Of a DNA stretch of 64,000 nt, positions 27,260-35,931 are shown in pieces. Numbering within the stretch: position 1 is the first letter of the stretch; each line of letters opens with the position of its first letter. The position numbers and the translations under genes were made by a program. Under the pieces are notes generated by a model. The model saw nothing but the letters and a program-made list of their open reading frames with translations. It did no database searches and was not told the DNA's origin. The stretch comes from Io17-Chloro-G2 sp965226825 (GTDB taxonomy: Bacteria > Chloroflexota > Dehalococcoidia > Lucifugimonadales > UBA3495): NCBI GenBank assembly GCA_965226825.1, contig CBDDED010000003.1:496001-560000 (forward strand), read 5' to 3'.

Positions 27260-27814
27260 TTATCGCCTAATGCACAGCTCCTCTCGCATCCGCTCCCAAG
27301 AAGCCTTCCTAGTGTCATCTTTAACCGGTGAATTAAGATCAACATAACATCGTCTGATACATTCAATTGCACGATAGCAAAAGAAGGGGCTATGGTGGAT
27401 AGACCGAATTGCTTCTCTTATATCTCCCAAAACAACACGCAACTGCGACAATTTAAAGCCCGCGTCGTTGCCAAGAGCCCGGCCTCCAGCGAAAAGCAAT
27501 GCGAACAATTCGGCAGGTGCTAACGGGCGTTCTTTCTTTGTTGCTCGAATGGCTCCCATTTCAATTGGAAATACCTGCCATCTGTCTCCAGCCGAGTCAA
27601 CCTCCGATGTTACCTCAACGCGGTATCCCCGGCTCTCTATGTGGCCAAATGCGTCTACAATGCCACGAACAACTTTCCCAACGACATTCCGCAGGGTTTC
27701 CAGATTGTCAATCGAGATGAGGCTGTGCGCCACCACCATTATGTGCGCAGCGTCAATTACTACCTGGGCATCATAGTCCATATTCCCATCCGGGAGAATC
27801 GTCTGAATTTTCAT
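27260..27814 (-). CDS. Hypothetical protein in an AT-rich island
   Basis: A 184-residue protein of no recognised family. It starts at MKIQTILPDGNMDYDAQVVI and has a helical C-terminal half with FFCYRAIECIRRCYVD and a basic tail (KASWERMREEL). The frame extends upstream for 76 more codons, but that part overlaps an IS3-type end-like sequence near 27845, so I place the start at 27814. No ribosome-binding site is visible there. The gene is clearly lower in GC than its neighbours, suggesting transfer. The helical C-terminus with RAIECIRR is reminiscent of small defence or phage-associated proteins, but this is only an impression. Confidence 0.5.
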   Translation of the reverse strand: MKIQTILPDGNMDYDAQVVIDAAHIMVVAHSLISIDNLETLRNVVGKVVRGIVDAFGHIESRGYRVEVTSEVDSAGDRWQVFPIEMGAIRATKKERPLAPAELFALLFAGGRALGNDAGFKLSQLRVVLGDIREAIRSIHHSPFFCYRAIECIRRCYVDLNSPVKDDTRKASWERMREELCIRR

Positions 27815-28522
27815 TCGAGGTATGGGCCCAAGGGTGACAAAAGTGAGGTGGACCCCGTTAGTTGGACAGGATTGATGCGGAACTAAGTGAGAGCCCTGCC
27901 ACTTAGGAGACGGGGAATTTGTGTACATTTGGTTGAAAGAGCGGCGTTCGGACGGCGGGCGCAATTCTGCGTGTGGTCGTGCACATGACGCAGCACTCGG
28001 ATGACTCTTTACCGCATATCCGACCATAGTAGTGCACATCAAATTCGCGGCCAGGAAGCCCTAGTAGTGATGGCGCAGAGGGTGAAGGGCTGGCGGCCCT
28101 GCTTGTCCACCTCCCAGTAAGGTCTGTCACTGTCGGCTGCTGAATCGCCACTGCACTGGAAGGCCAGCCTGGGCAAAGACGCCCATGTGCTGACCTACAA
28201 AGCTAGTCGCCGGGTTACGGGCATCACTACGAGCGACTGACAAAAACGCGAGGAGCATATTTGGCGGAGTCCGTCAGATGCTTGACCGTGACGAGACGGT
28301 CCACGCTGCCGGAATCGAAGTGAATTTCGGTCCTGTGACCGAGATTCATCCAAGACGGCCGAGTTTCTCGGGATGATCCCCCGCGGTGCGGTGTTTTTGG
28401 CCGCTCCTGCAGTCTATTTTCGGAGTTTGCGGGAGTTTTAGGGACGGGATTAAACTGGCCAGAGACGATCCTGGTGCGGCGCTATCCGGGTGGTAAAACC
28501 CCTCAAACGAGAGGAGGAGAGC
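27815..28522. other. Intergenic region with IS-end-like sequence
   Basis: No gene is recognised. At 27845-27872, TGAGGTGGACCCCGTTAG followed by TTGGACAGG resembles the sequence at 31314-31342 next to the IS3 OrfA fragment, so it is probably another solitary IS end. At the far right, GAGGAGGAGAGC is the ribosome-binding site of the next gene. Confidence 0.45.
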
Positions 28523-29376
28523 ATGGTGCGGTATAACAAGGTTATCGAGTTGCTGGAGCAGGGCAAGCCGGTGTTCTGCTCGGGACTTGTGTGGAACGGG
28601 AGCTTGGAGACCTGGCGTTCGTTGCGGATTCGGACTACGACATGACCATCATCGAGATGGAGCATCGGGACTTCAGTTTTGACAAGCTGCGGATGTCCCT
28701 ACAGTTCTTGCTGTCGCGAAAGAGGATTGCGGAGAGCGGGTCGGTGCAGGCCGACCCGGTCCCCATGGTGCGGGTGCCGCCCAACGTGCGGGAGCGGAAC
28801 CAGTGGGTGTTGAAGCAGGCGGTGGATACGGGAGTTTACGGGCTGGTTCTGCCGCACCTGAACACTGTAGAGGATGCACAGGCGGCTGTGGTGGCCGCCC
28901 GTTACCCGCAGGTGCTAGGGTCGGCTGATTTTGAACCCCAGGGGGAGCGAGGCTGGTGGTCCCGGGGCGCACCGCGCTACTGGGGCTTGGCGCCGGAAGA
29001 GTATTACGACGCGGCGGACCTTTGGCCGCTGGACCCTGATGGGAATATGCTCCTGATGGGGATTATCGAGGAGCCGCACGGCGTTGAAAACCTGAAGGAC
29101 ATACTGCGAGAGGTGAAGGGCATTGGAGCAATCTGGGCCGGTCCTGGGGATATGTCGGTGGCGATGGGGCACAAGGGAAATGCAGGGCACCCGGACGTGC
29201 AGGCCAACCTGCTACGCATCCTGGAGACATGTAAGGATGCGGGAGTGCCGTGCACCACCGGGGCCACCGCGGACGAAGTGCCGATGCGTCTGGAGCAGGG
29301 GTTCAACATCATCATCACGTCACCGGAGACGACGACGCGGGGGCTGGACGAGGGGCGGCGACTGGCCGGTCGGTGA
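28523..29376 (+). pseudogene. HpcH/HpaI aldolase family gene with single-base frameshift
   Basis: Class II aldolase-type protein (relatives cleave 4-hydroxy-2-oxo acids from aromatic meta-cleavage). It starts at the ATG at 28523 after AGGAGG, reads MVRYNKVIELLEQGKPVFCS and LVWNGSL, and then the frame breaks at about 28606. The remainder continues in the next frame as GDLAFVADSDYDMTIIEMEH, through the Mg-binding IIEEPHGVENL and the IWAGPGDMS motif, to the stop at 29376. One missing base within the GG at 28606-28607 explains it. The downstream part alone would start at 28591 without a good ribosome-binding site. Confidence 0.87.
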
Positions 29377-29689
29377 CGGCTTGCTTGCTAATAGGGTATC
29401 CCAAAGGGGTTGCCGGGAGGTATTCCCGAGGTAAACTTGGGTGAACCGGCGGTGATGGCGAGCCAATACGGCCATTCTGTGCGCTGTCCCTGTGTCAAAT
29501 AACGGCCGGCCTCCGGGGCAGTGGACTATGGCCAGGCCAAAACTTACCGGATGGGCCACTCCATGATGACCACCAAGAAGAGGAACCCCCGGGCCATGGG
29601 CACGTGGGTGGTTTCGGCTGCTCACACTTGATTGGCCCAAGTAATTCTGGCCTTCTAACCAGTGGCGGACATCGATACCAGGTTTGAGT
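29377..29689. other. Intergenic region, nothing recognised
   Basis: About 310 bp between the aldolase gene and the transposase fragment at 29690. No gene or repeat is recognised; it may be residual IS sequence too decayed to identify. Confidence 0.4.
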
Positions 29690-29873
29690 CCAGTCTGGTG
29701 GACCGGAGTTCACGGCCAGGGCCGTGCGTGATTGGCTTGGGAGAGCGGGAGCCTGGACGCTGCACATCGAACCCGGGTCACCCGGGAGAACGGCTATACA
29801 GGGAGTTTCAACGGCAAGTTGAGTGACGAGCTGCTGAGGGAGATCCCTCCCTCCTTGGGCGCTCGCTCCACTG
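29690..29873 (+). pseudogene. IS481/IS3-type transposase core fragment
   Basis: One frame reads GGPEFTARAVRDWLGRAGAW then TLHIEPGSP, and the next frame continues ENGYTGSFNGKLSDELLREI. Together they match the end of the DDE core (xNGPEF ... EPGSPWENGYxESFNGKLRDELL) of IS481/IS3-type transposases. A single missing base at the PGSP-W junction causes the frame change. Everything before the DDE core and after the DELL region is lost. Confidence 0.7.
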
Positions 29874-29944
29874 GGTTGGCCCACCTCACGGTACAATTAT
29901 GTCAAAGGCCAATCGGAAAATCACAGGGCAACAAGGAGGAGTCA

Positions 29945-30877
29945 ATGAAGTTCGTGATGTACAAAGACAACCAGCCGGGCATTCTGGCCGATGCGGGCGT
30001 TATAGACATAGGTGACCTCTGCCCCGGCGGAGGCCAGACCGCAATTGTCCATCTAGTCACCAACTACGACGACCTGAAGTCCCAACTTGAGGCCCGCGCC
30101 GCCGAGGGTTCGCCGGTCGCCGGCGCGCAACTGCAATCGCCGCTGCCGCACCCCAGCAAGATCCTCTGTATGGGCGGCAACTACCGCGAATTCGGTGCAC
30201 GGGAGCCTTCACCAATGTGGGGCTTCATCAAGAGGATTCACAGCATTCTGGGCCCGGGCGGCACCGTGGTCCTCCCTGATGTAGACGCCAACATTTTCCA
30301 CCATGAGGCGGAGCTAGTGTTGGTCTTCAGCAAGGGCGGCAAGGACATCCCGGCGTCGGAGGCCATGGACTACGTCTTCGGCTACACGGCTGGCGTGGAC
30401 GTTTCGGCGCGAATGCCGGCAACTGGTGGCGGCCGAGTGCCCAACACGCTGCCCATCTCGGAGCACAAGTCGCACCCCACCTTCTGTCCCCTTGGTCCCT
30501 GCATTGTGACCAAGGACGAAATCGCGGACCCGGAGAAGTTGCAGGTCACCTTGAGCGTCGACGGCGAGCTGCGCGTTAACTACAACACCGACGACCTCGC
30601 CCACTCCATCGCCGAATCGATCGAGTACGTGACGGCTATCGAGGAGATCAGCCCCGGCGACGTGCTCTTCATGGGCACCAACCACCAGGGCCTCGGCGCG
30701 ATGCAGGATGGCGACACCATTGAGACGGGCGTCGAGGGCGTGGGCAGATTCACTTTCACGGTTAGCGACCCGCTCAAGCGCCGTTGGCCCAGGGGCGTCG
30801 ACGAGGCGACGGCCAAGGACGTGCGCGAGGGCGCCGGCGGCCCCGGCCGCCAGGCCCGACCCCTGCCGGCCGGATAG
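29945..30877 (+). CDS. Fumarylacetoacetate hydrolase (FAH) family protein
   Basis: A 310-residue FAH-fold enzyme; the family includes fumarylacetoacetases, 2-oxo-hepta-3-ene-dioate hydratases and related C-C hydrolases of aromatic catabolism. It carries the metal-binding HHEAELVLVF segment, GYTAGVDVSAR with a conserved Asp, and LFMGTNHQGLGAMQDGD near the end. The ATG at 29945 has AAGGAGGAG directly upstream; the longer frame begins inside a transposase fragment and is not protein. With the aldolase-type gene just upstream it matches a lower meta-cleavage pathway. The last 30 residues are Pro/Arg/Gly-rich and may be non-homologous. Confidence 0.9.
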   Translation: MKFVMYKDNQPGILADAGVIDIGDLCPGGGQTAIVHLVTNYDDLKSQLEARAAEGSPVAGAQLQSPLPHPSKILCMGGNYREFGAREPSPMWGFIKRIHSILGPGGTVVLPDVDANIFHHEAELVLVFSKGGKDIPASEAMDYVFGYTAGVDVSARMPATGGGRVPNTLPISEHKSHPTFCPLGPCIVTKDEIADPEKLQVTLSVDGELRVNYNTDDLAHSIAESIEYVTAIEEISPGDVLFMGTNHQGLGAMQDGDTIETGVEGVGRFTFTVSDPLKRRWPRGVDEATAKDVREGAGGPGRQARPLPAG

Positions 30878-31163
30878 CAGAAGTTCGGGGAGTGTCGAAT
30901 GACCCCGCTCCTCATCGGCGAAAGCCGAGCGGAGGAGACGGGCCCAGGCCAGCCGCTGTTGCGAGGACGGCGCCACCCTGATCGCCCAAAGATCCTTGTA
31001 TCTCGTGTCGTCCGACGAGGGAGTGAATGCCCTGGCTCCGGTGGGCGACTGCCACGATCCTAGCGTGGTTCAGGCTAAGGCATCACTATCGCCGAGTCGA
31101 GGGGCTTGGTGAGTTCACAGGCCCCCTGCCTCAGTTCAAAAATGGTTCTGTCTACGGTGCGCG
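30878..31163. other. Intergenic region, nothing recognised
   Basis: About 290 bp between the FAH gene and the dispersed repeat at 31164. I see nothing that can be assigned here. Confidence 0.4.
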
Positions 31164-31302
31164 TTGGTGGGCCGGGGCAGACCGAATTGCGAACTTTTCG
31201 GTGGGAGGTCCAGATATGATTGGACTAGCTTCCTCCTCCGGTCAGTTTAGATAATCCCACAAAACTCGCATTTCCACTGGACCAGTTTCCGGGGAGCAGA
31301 TC
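31164..31302. repeat. Dispersed 140-bp repeat, copy 2
   Basis: Same-orientation match of 20909-21048, with TTGCGAACTTTTCG, GGGAGGTCC and a closing GGAGCAGATC shared. It directly abuts the IS3-type end at 31314, in contrast to copy 1, which is followed by IS21-like debris. It may be the outer part of an IS end or a target region used twice. Confidence 0.75.
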
Positions 31303-31396
31303 CGTCTGAGGTGGACCCGGGAAATTAGACAGGTAGCTAAGCGAAAGTCCTGCTCCTAAACTGAGGGCAGCGGTTGCTGCCAAAGAGGAGTGGGAA

Positions 31397-31693
31397 ATGT
31401 CCAAAGGACGGAGGAAGCACAGTCCGGCCTTCAAGGCTAAGGTGGCTTTGGAGGCGATGAAGGGCGAGGAGACGGTGGCCCGGTGGGCCGATACGAAGTC
31501 CACCCCGGGCAGATTCAAACTTGGGAAAACGCCCCTTGTGGGTGGCGCCTCTGGCGTCTTCGGCGACGGTCAGGAGCGGAGGGCCAGGAGCGACGCCACA
31601 CTGTTCCGCAGGTTGCACCAGGAGATCGGCCAGCTGAATGTGGAGCGGGATTTCTTGGCGGAGAGGTCCGGTCCAGGGGCACGTCTCCAATAG
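31397..31693 (+). pseudogene. IS3-family transposase OrfA fragment
   Basis: The frame opens MSKGRRKHSPAFKAKVALEA, the classic helix-turn-helix start of IS3-family OrfA, and closes with RLHQEIGQLNVERDFLAERS, the leucine-zipper end. The middle is disrupted: after ETVARWADT the sequence no longer fits OrfA, so part is deleted or frameshifted. No OrfB follows; instead the sequence runs into an integrase relic on the other strand at about 31668. Upstream 31303-31396 is the end of the same element. Confidence 0.8.
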
Positions 31694-32072
31694 AGGGGAA
31701 CACATACCTTTCAGCCCGCTGCCACCAATTGGATGTTGTCTTGGAATTGTCCCACTTGGCCGCATTCAAAGCGTGAACCATGCCGGCCGCTTTCAGAAAA
31801 GTTGGCGTAGCATCGGCAAGTTCGGCGTTGGCGCTTGCGCTGCGCTTTATACCCTTATGCGAAGTATCCGGGTCGCGCCCTTCCCTGACCGCTGCTTTAT
31901 TGACAACCGCCCGGCCCCGCGCCTCTGCGAGTGATACAGACGGATACCCGCCAAGTCCCAAGGCTCGCCGCTTGCCGCCATTGGGAGCAATCTATAGATA
32001 GAGCCCTCCGCTGTCTCCGTGCCGTCCAGGCTTCTTGAGATTCTTTACCGCCAGCGCCGTCAACACTGCCAT
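31668..32072 (-). pseudogene. Tyrosine recombinase/integrase N-terminal fragment
   Basis: The minus strand from ATG 32072 reads MAVLTALAVKNLKKPGRHGD and SGGLYL, then an in-frame TAG, then IAPNGGKRRALGLGGYPSVS with LAEARGRAVV, and later MVHALNAAKWDNSKTTSNWW and ERYVFPSIGDVPLDR. This is the DUF4102-type arm-binding domain and start of the core-binding domain of P4-like integrases. The catalytic Arg-His-Arg-Tyr domain is missing, cut off where the IS3 OrfA fragment begins. It lies downstream of tRNA-Leu, the usual site for such elements, so this is the scar of an integrated island. Confidence 0.8.
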
Positions 32073-32205
32073 GTTGTCCGTCTCCTTTTCCCACAGTTGC
32101 ACCTTGGCTAGGGGAAGACGATGACGGACAGGTCATGTTAAGACGGCACCAAAGTTAGAGGGGGATTGTGGGGAAATCGGACCTAGTTGGATGGCTGCGT
32201 GTGAT

Positions 32206-32343
32206 TAAGAAACTATCTCAAAACACCTACCCTGTCCTCCTCTCCCAGTATGGGAGAGAATTGCGGTGAGGGTGACAGATACAATTCCCCTCATCCTAAC
32301 CTTCTCGCGTGGCGGGAGACGGGACTTTTGAGATAGTTTCTAA
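32206..32343. mobile_element. Short MITE with 16-bp terminal inverted repeats
   Basis: A 138-bp stretch bounded by AGAAACTATCTCAAAA and its exact reverse complement TTTTGAGATAGTTTCT. The interior has pyrimidine- and purine-rich tracts such as CTCTCCCAGTATGGGAGAG. There is no ORF. A TAA on both sides could be a short target duplication. It sits only 1 bp from the 3' end of tRNA-Leu, between the tRNA and the integrase relic. Confidence 0.8.
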
Positions 32344-32344
32344 G

Positions 32345-32430
32345 TGGTGCCGAAGGTCGGATTCGAACCGACACGGAGTCACCCCCACCGGTTTTTGAGA
32401 CCGGCGCGTCTACCATTCCGCCACTTCGGC
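32345..32430 (-). tRNA. tRNA-Leu (anticodon CAA)
   Basis: The reverse strand folds as an 86-nt class II tRNA with encoded CCA. The acceptor arm is GCCGAAG/CTTCGGC, the D-arm region contains GCGGAATGGTAGACGC, and the anticodon loop CTCAAAA gives CAA for UUG leucine codons. There is a variable arm GGGGGTGACTCC, a T-arm GTCGGTTCGAATCCGAC, and terminal ACCA. Its 3' end faces the integrase relic, the standard attachment-site arrangement. Confidence 0.97.
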
Positions 32431-32438
32431 CTCATACA

Positions 32439-32467
32439 ACAATATGGCTATTTAGCCAATTTTGCAA
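32439..32467 (-). promoter_or_regulatory. Sigma-70-type promoter of tRNA-Leu
   Basis: Read on the minus strand: -35 TTGCAA (32462-32467), 17-bp spacer, -10 TATTGT (32439-32444), 8 bases before the first base of the tRNA. The -10 differs from consensus but the spacing is ideal. Confidence 0.6.
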
Positions 32468-32692
32468 ACTGCGCCCGCTAGGCCGTTGTTCGAAATTCCT
32501 GCCCGCGTCGAGGTCACTCGCCGGCAGGACGTGTAAACTTGCTGCGGTTGGAATTGCCATCCCAATTCCACGAGCGTCGCTGATCGGTTCCGATATAACG
32601 CGGTCGTTTCGTCCCCAATTGCGATCAACAGGCGAGAGCTACCTAAATTAAAGCCGCCAGGATTATCGGAATCTCCCCCGGCCAAACCCGTG
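32468..32692. other. Intergenic region, nothing recognised
   Basis: About 225 bp between the tRNA promoter and the foldback element. A minus-strand frame at 32452-32685 has no domain-like sequence or ribosome-binding site and is not called. Confidence 0.4.
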
Positions 32693-33467
32693 CCTAGAAA
32701 CTCGGACGGAAACCCCGATTCTCTCCAAGCTGCCGTTTTCTCAACATCGAATATCGATGTAATAGTAGGTTTTTGAAACGCATTACATATACTATAATGC
32801 TGTCTAAGCCTGTAATACGCCTGAATGGCGTAGCGCGAAACCCGGCCAATGGCTTTCCGGCCAGACTTCTAGGGCCACGATCAACGTTTGCCCCCGTGTT
32901 CAACTTGGACCATATCGGTTGACATAACTCGGTCGCCGCAAGCACGTATTAGTTGCCAATCTGCGGGCATCGCAACCGTCGGGTTGAAGCGATTGTTGGG
33001 CTTCGGGTGCCTTTGGAATAGCCAGAGATGGATTTACCCGCTCGGCAGGCGCTACCCGGTTAAGAACATTCTTTTGACAGATAATCTCACTTCGCAGCCT
33101 AGCCCGCAGCCTGACCACGCACACTAAGTTTATGTGGGACCGCCTGCGCCGAGCATCCTTGACCGAGCAACCGCGAAAGTATCCCTGGATATATAAAGTG
33201 TGCAGACCGGTGATCAGATTTTGACCCAAATTCGCCGTCTGACCGGCGTTCTGGCGTCTAGGGTGGTTTGATCCGGCAGACGGACTGCTAGAAGTCTAGC
33301 CGGAAAGCCATTGGCCGGGTTTCGCGCTACGCCATTCAGGCGTATTACAGACTTGAACAGCATGATAATATATGTAATACGTTTCAAAAACCTACTATTA
33401 CATCGATATTCGATGTTGAGAAAACGGCAGCTTGGAGAGAATCGGGGTTTCCGTCCGAGTTTCTAGG
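32693..33467. mobile_element. Foldback element with 180-bp inverted arms
   Basis: Positions 32693-32872 and 33288-33467 are inverted copies of each other over about 180 bp, differing at under a dozen positions by eye. They start CCTAGAAACTCGGACGGAAA at the outer edges and end AGACTTCTAG at the inner edges. Between them is a 415-bp centre without a convincing gene. The arms are AT-rich in the middle (GAATATCGATGTAATAGTAG). Such long arms with a small non-coding centre resemble foldback or Tn-derived non-autonomous elements. No clear target duplication was found. Confidence 0.85.
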
Positions 33468-33631
33468 GGCGGCCCAAGGGGTTGCGGCAGCAGCCCATGG
33501 GCAATTCCGTGGGAGTAAGTCATGCAGCGTCGAGCTCGGTTGAATCCCCATAGAGCCGACTATATACTCGCCCCACAGTACGAGAAATCCAAGCCGTGGG
33601 CCGAACGCCCTACAACGGCTGGAGGGGCAGG

Positions 33632-34684
33632 ATGCGCTTCGGTCATTTTTTCTATCCCATGAAGTTCGACGACTCCCATGACGAGGAGGCCATTCAGGAG
33701 TGCCTGTCGGAGGCCGAGTTGGTCGAACAGCTGGGGTTCGACGCCATTTGGCTGGCCGAGCATTATTTCACTGGCGAGTGTGTGTATGGCGACCCATTGG
33801 TCTTCGCCGGCGCCCTGGCGGTCAAGACCAAAACCATTGAACTCGGGTTTGGAATCCTGGAACTCCCACTGCATAACCCGGTGCGGGTAGCCATCCAGAC
33901 CGCGTTGTTGGACAACCTTTGCCAGGGACGCTTGATCGTAGGAACGGCGAAGGGCTCCAACTACAACGCCTACGAGTACATCGGTTTTGGGTCCAACCCA
34001 GACCTGGGTCTGGAGCAGATGGAAGAAGCCGAGGAGCTATTGGTCAAGGCGTGGACCACCGACAACGTGGAATTCAAGGGCAAGCACTATCAGGCCTCGT
34101 TTCCATCGGTGCGGCCCCGGCCCTATCAGAAGCCTCATCCCCGGCTGGCCCGAGCCTGCCTCAACGATGAATCTATCAAGGCGATGGCCCGCTTGGGCCG
34201 CCCCATCCTGCTGCGGGGCCGTTCGACCAACGCCACGGCCGCCAGCATCCGGTTGTACCGGGACACCATGGAGGAGGCCGGGTTTGACGGACCGGCCATT
34301 GAGAACAATCTTGACCAGATTTGGGTCTGGCGGGAGATGCACCTGTCCGAGACGGACGAGCAGGCCATGAACGAATTTCTCCCCGCCCAGCACACGGCTT
34401 ACTCCAAAATGCAGGAGTACCGGACCCGCTGGAATCCGGCTGAGTACGCTATGGAACGTCAGGCCCCGCCAATGGGCCCCGAGGGATATGCCGCCACGCC
34501 GGACCCGGACGCCTCTGAAAATGTGATCGGAGGGCCGGAACGGGTGGCAGAACAGTTGGCCCAAATGCGCGACGCGGGAATCCGCAACCTTATGCTCACC
34601 AACCGTGGCCTCATGTCCCACGAAAAGACCGTGGCGTCGCTGAAGCTTCTCAGTGAACGGGTCATGCCTAACCTCCGCGACTAG
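33632..34684 (+). CDS. LLM-class flavin-dependent oxidoreductase (luciferase-like monooxygenase)
   Basis: A 350-residue TIM-barrel FMNH2/F420-type monooxygenase. Family signs are the MRFGHFFYPM start, EQLGFDAIWLAEHYF with the conserved EHYF, IELGFGILELPLHNPVRVA, and DNLCQGRLIVGTAKG, which is typical of the bacterial luciferase group. These enzymes oxidise or cleave alkanes, sulfonates or aromatic side chains with a separate flavin reductase. GGAGGGG is just before the ATG at 33632; the frame 12 codons upstream is unlikely to be coding. It stands alone between a foldback element and an IS5-type relic. Confidence 0.9.
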   Translation: MRFGHFFYPMKFDDSHDEEAIQECLSEAELVEQLGFDAIWLAEHYFTGECVYGDPLVFAGALAVKTKTIELGFGILELPLHNPVRVAIQTALLDNLCQGRLIVGTAKGSNYNAYEYIGFGSNPDLGLEQMEEAEELLVKAWTTDNVEFKGKHYQASFPSVRPRPYQKPHPRLARACLNDESIKAMARLGRPILLRGRSTNATAASIRLYRDTMEEAGFDGPAIENNLDQIWVWREMHLSETDEQAMNEFLPAQHTAYSKMQEYRTRWNPAEYAMERQAPPMGPEGYAATPDPDASENVIGGPERVAEQLAQMRDAGIRNLMLTNRGLMSHEKTVASLKLLSERVMPNLRD

Positions 34685-34689
34685 GGTCA

Positions 34690-35005
34690 CTCCCCATTAA
34701 CCTGGCGCGCCGAAAATAGGCGCAGGGCTATTCCGAGGAAGAGCGTGCCGAGCTTCTCAAAGCGAGAGCAGACCCGAGGAAGCGTTCAGCCGCCGTAACA
34801 ACCGCTCGATCTCGCTGCGCCTCCGGCAAATCTTCCAGTCTTACTCCCAAGTGCCTGGCCGGGTGCCGCGGCGCGGAACAACCGGAGTGAATTCCAGCGG
34901 CGATGCCAGTAGACGGCTCTTATTCCCTTGGCACGCCCAATCCATTTACAGGAATGGCTTCTGGCCCTGCGACACCTGGCGCGCCAAAAGCTTCCGCCCA
35001 TCTTG
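34690..35005 (-). pseudogene. IS5-family transposase fragment
   Basis: On the minus strand, frame pieces read LEFTPVVPRRGTRPGTWE then a TAA stop, DWKICRRRSEIERLLRRLN, and in another frame RFEKLGTLFLGIALRL. Together they match the C-terminal end of IS5-family transposases (TPVVP ... EYDKxLYKRRNxVERLFxRLK ... RYDKLxxMFLxF). At least one stop and one frameshift interrupt it. Only the last third of a transposase remains. Confidence 0.75.
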
Positions 35006-35931
35006 CTGATTCAAGCATCGCACCTCTTCGTTGCACAATGCGCCCGGTGATTTTGTCCTCCTCCAGGGATTCTGAATTCAAGCGGCGAGTCCTCAGAACT
35101 AGGGAAATCCTTTGCCACGGCCCCTCAACCCTGTTGAGACGCGCGGATACGCATTGCTGCGGATGCTCTTGGTGTTCCCGGCGTCAATCGACAGTTCATC
35201 GGTGATCGAACCCTTCAGCGCACTGGGACCCTGGGGTACCTCCTCGAGGCGGCCGGTCCGGAATGGCAGCGCCACCTCCAGATTTTCACAGCCGGACCGT
35301 CAGATTCCTAACCAGCGCTCCGCGGTGATGCCGTTCAAGCTGCCGCGTCGCCTGCGTCAGCGGTCAACGTATGAAAATGCTCAAAAGTGGCAGAGCAAAT
35401 ACGAAGCAGGTTGGGAAGGTGGAGTGTTATGTTTGCTTGACTGGCCGGATAGGCATGGGTGGCAAATGTCTCCACGCCGTCTTAAGCAATGGAGACGTGA
35501 AACCGTGGGCGCCAGCATTGTCTCCCACCGAGCCTGGCTGATGCTGGGATTAACATAATCGTCGGGCCACGCCGGATGTCATCCGACGGGTAAAGGCTAC
35601 TGGCAGCGACTGATGCAGGCCGCCCCAGGACTGACCAAAATTGGCGCTGCACTCCAATACACCGGGGCCGGCCCGGCCAAAAATTCGGCGGTGGCTGTTG
35701 GATACCCGGCCGATTTCCGACCCGCACTGGGGCGAGGCGCGATGGCTTGGCGACAGTGTGTGGCGGGCCGGTTCCCCGTTGGAAATACGAATTGGGCGCG
35801 GCGGTGGTAGAAGACGCGGGGAGGCGCCCACCCACTGTTGATAGCAAACCTCCCCAGGCCCGGCGCTGCCGCCGGTCCGTGGGGCTGATTGTCCCTAGTT
35901 GGTCCACCACGGGTGTGTGAGGGAGAGGGGT
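35006..35931. other. Intergenic region upstream of the giant surface gene
   Basis: More than 900 bp with no gene I can support. A plus-strand frame at 35112-35558 lacks a ribosome-binding site and looks random. The last bases carry GAGGGAGAGGGG before the ATG at 35932. The promoter of the giant gene must lie here but was not identified. Confidence 0.45.

Noticed and set aside
35112..35558. 148-codon plus-strand frame upstream of the giant gene
   Set aside because: No ribosome-binding site, no domain-like pattern and surroundings rich in transposase debris.
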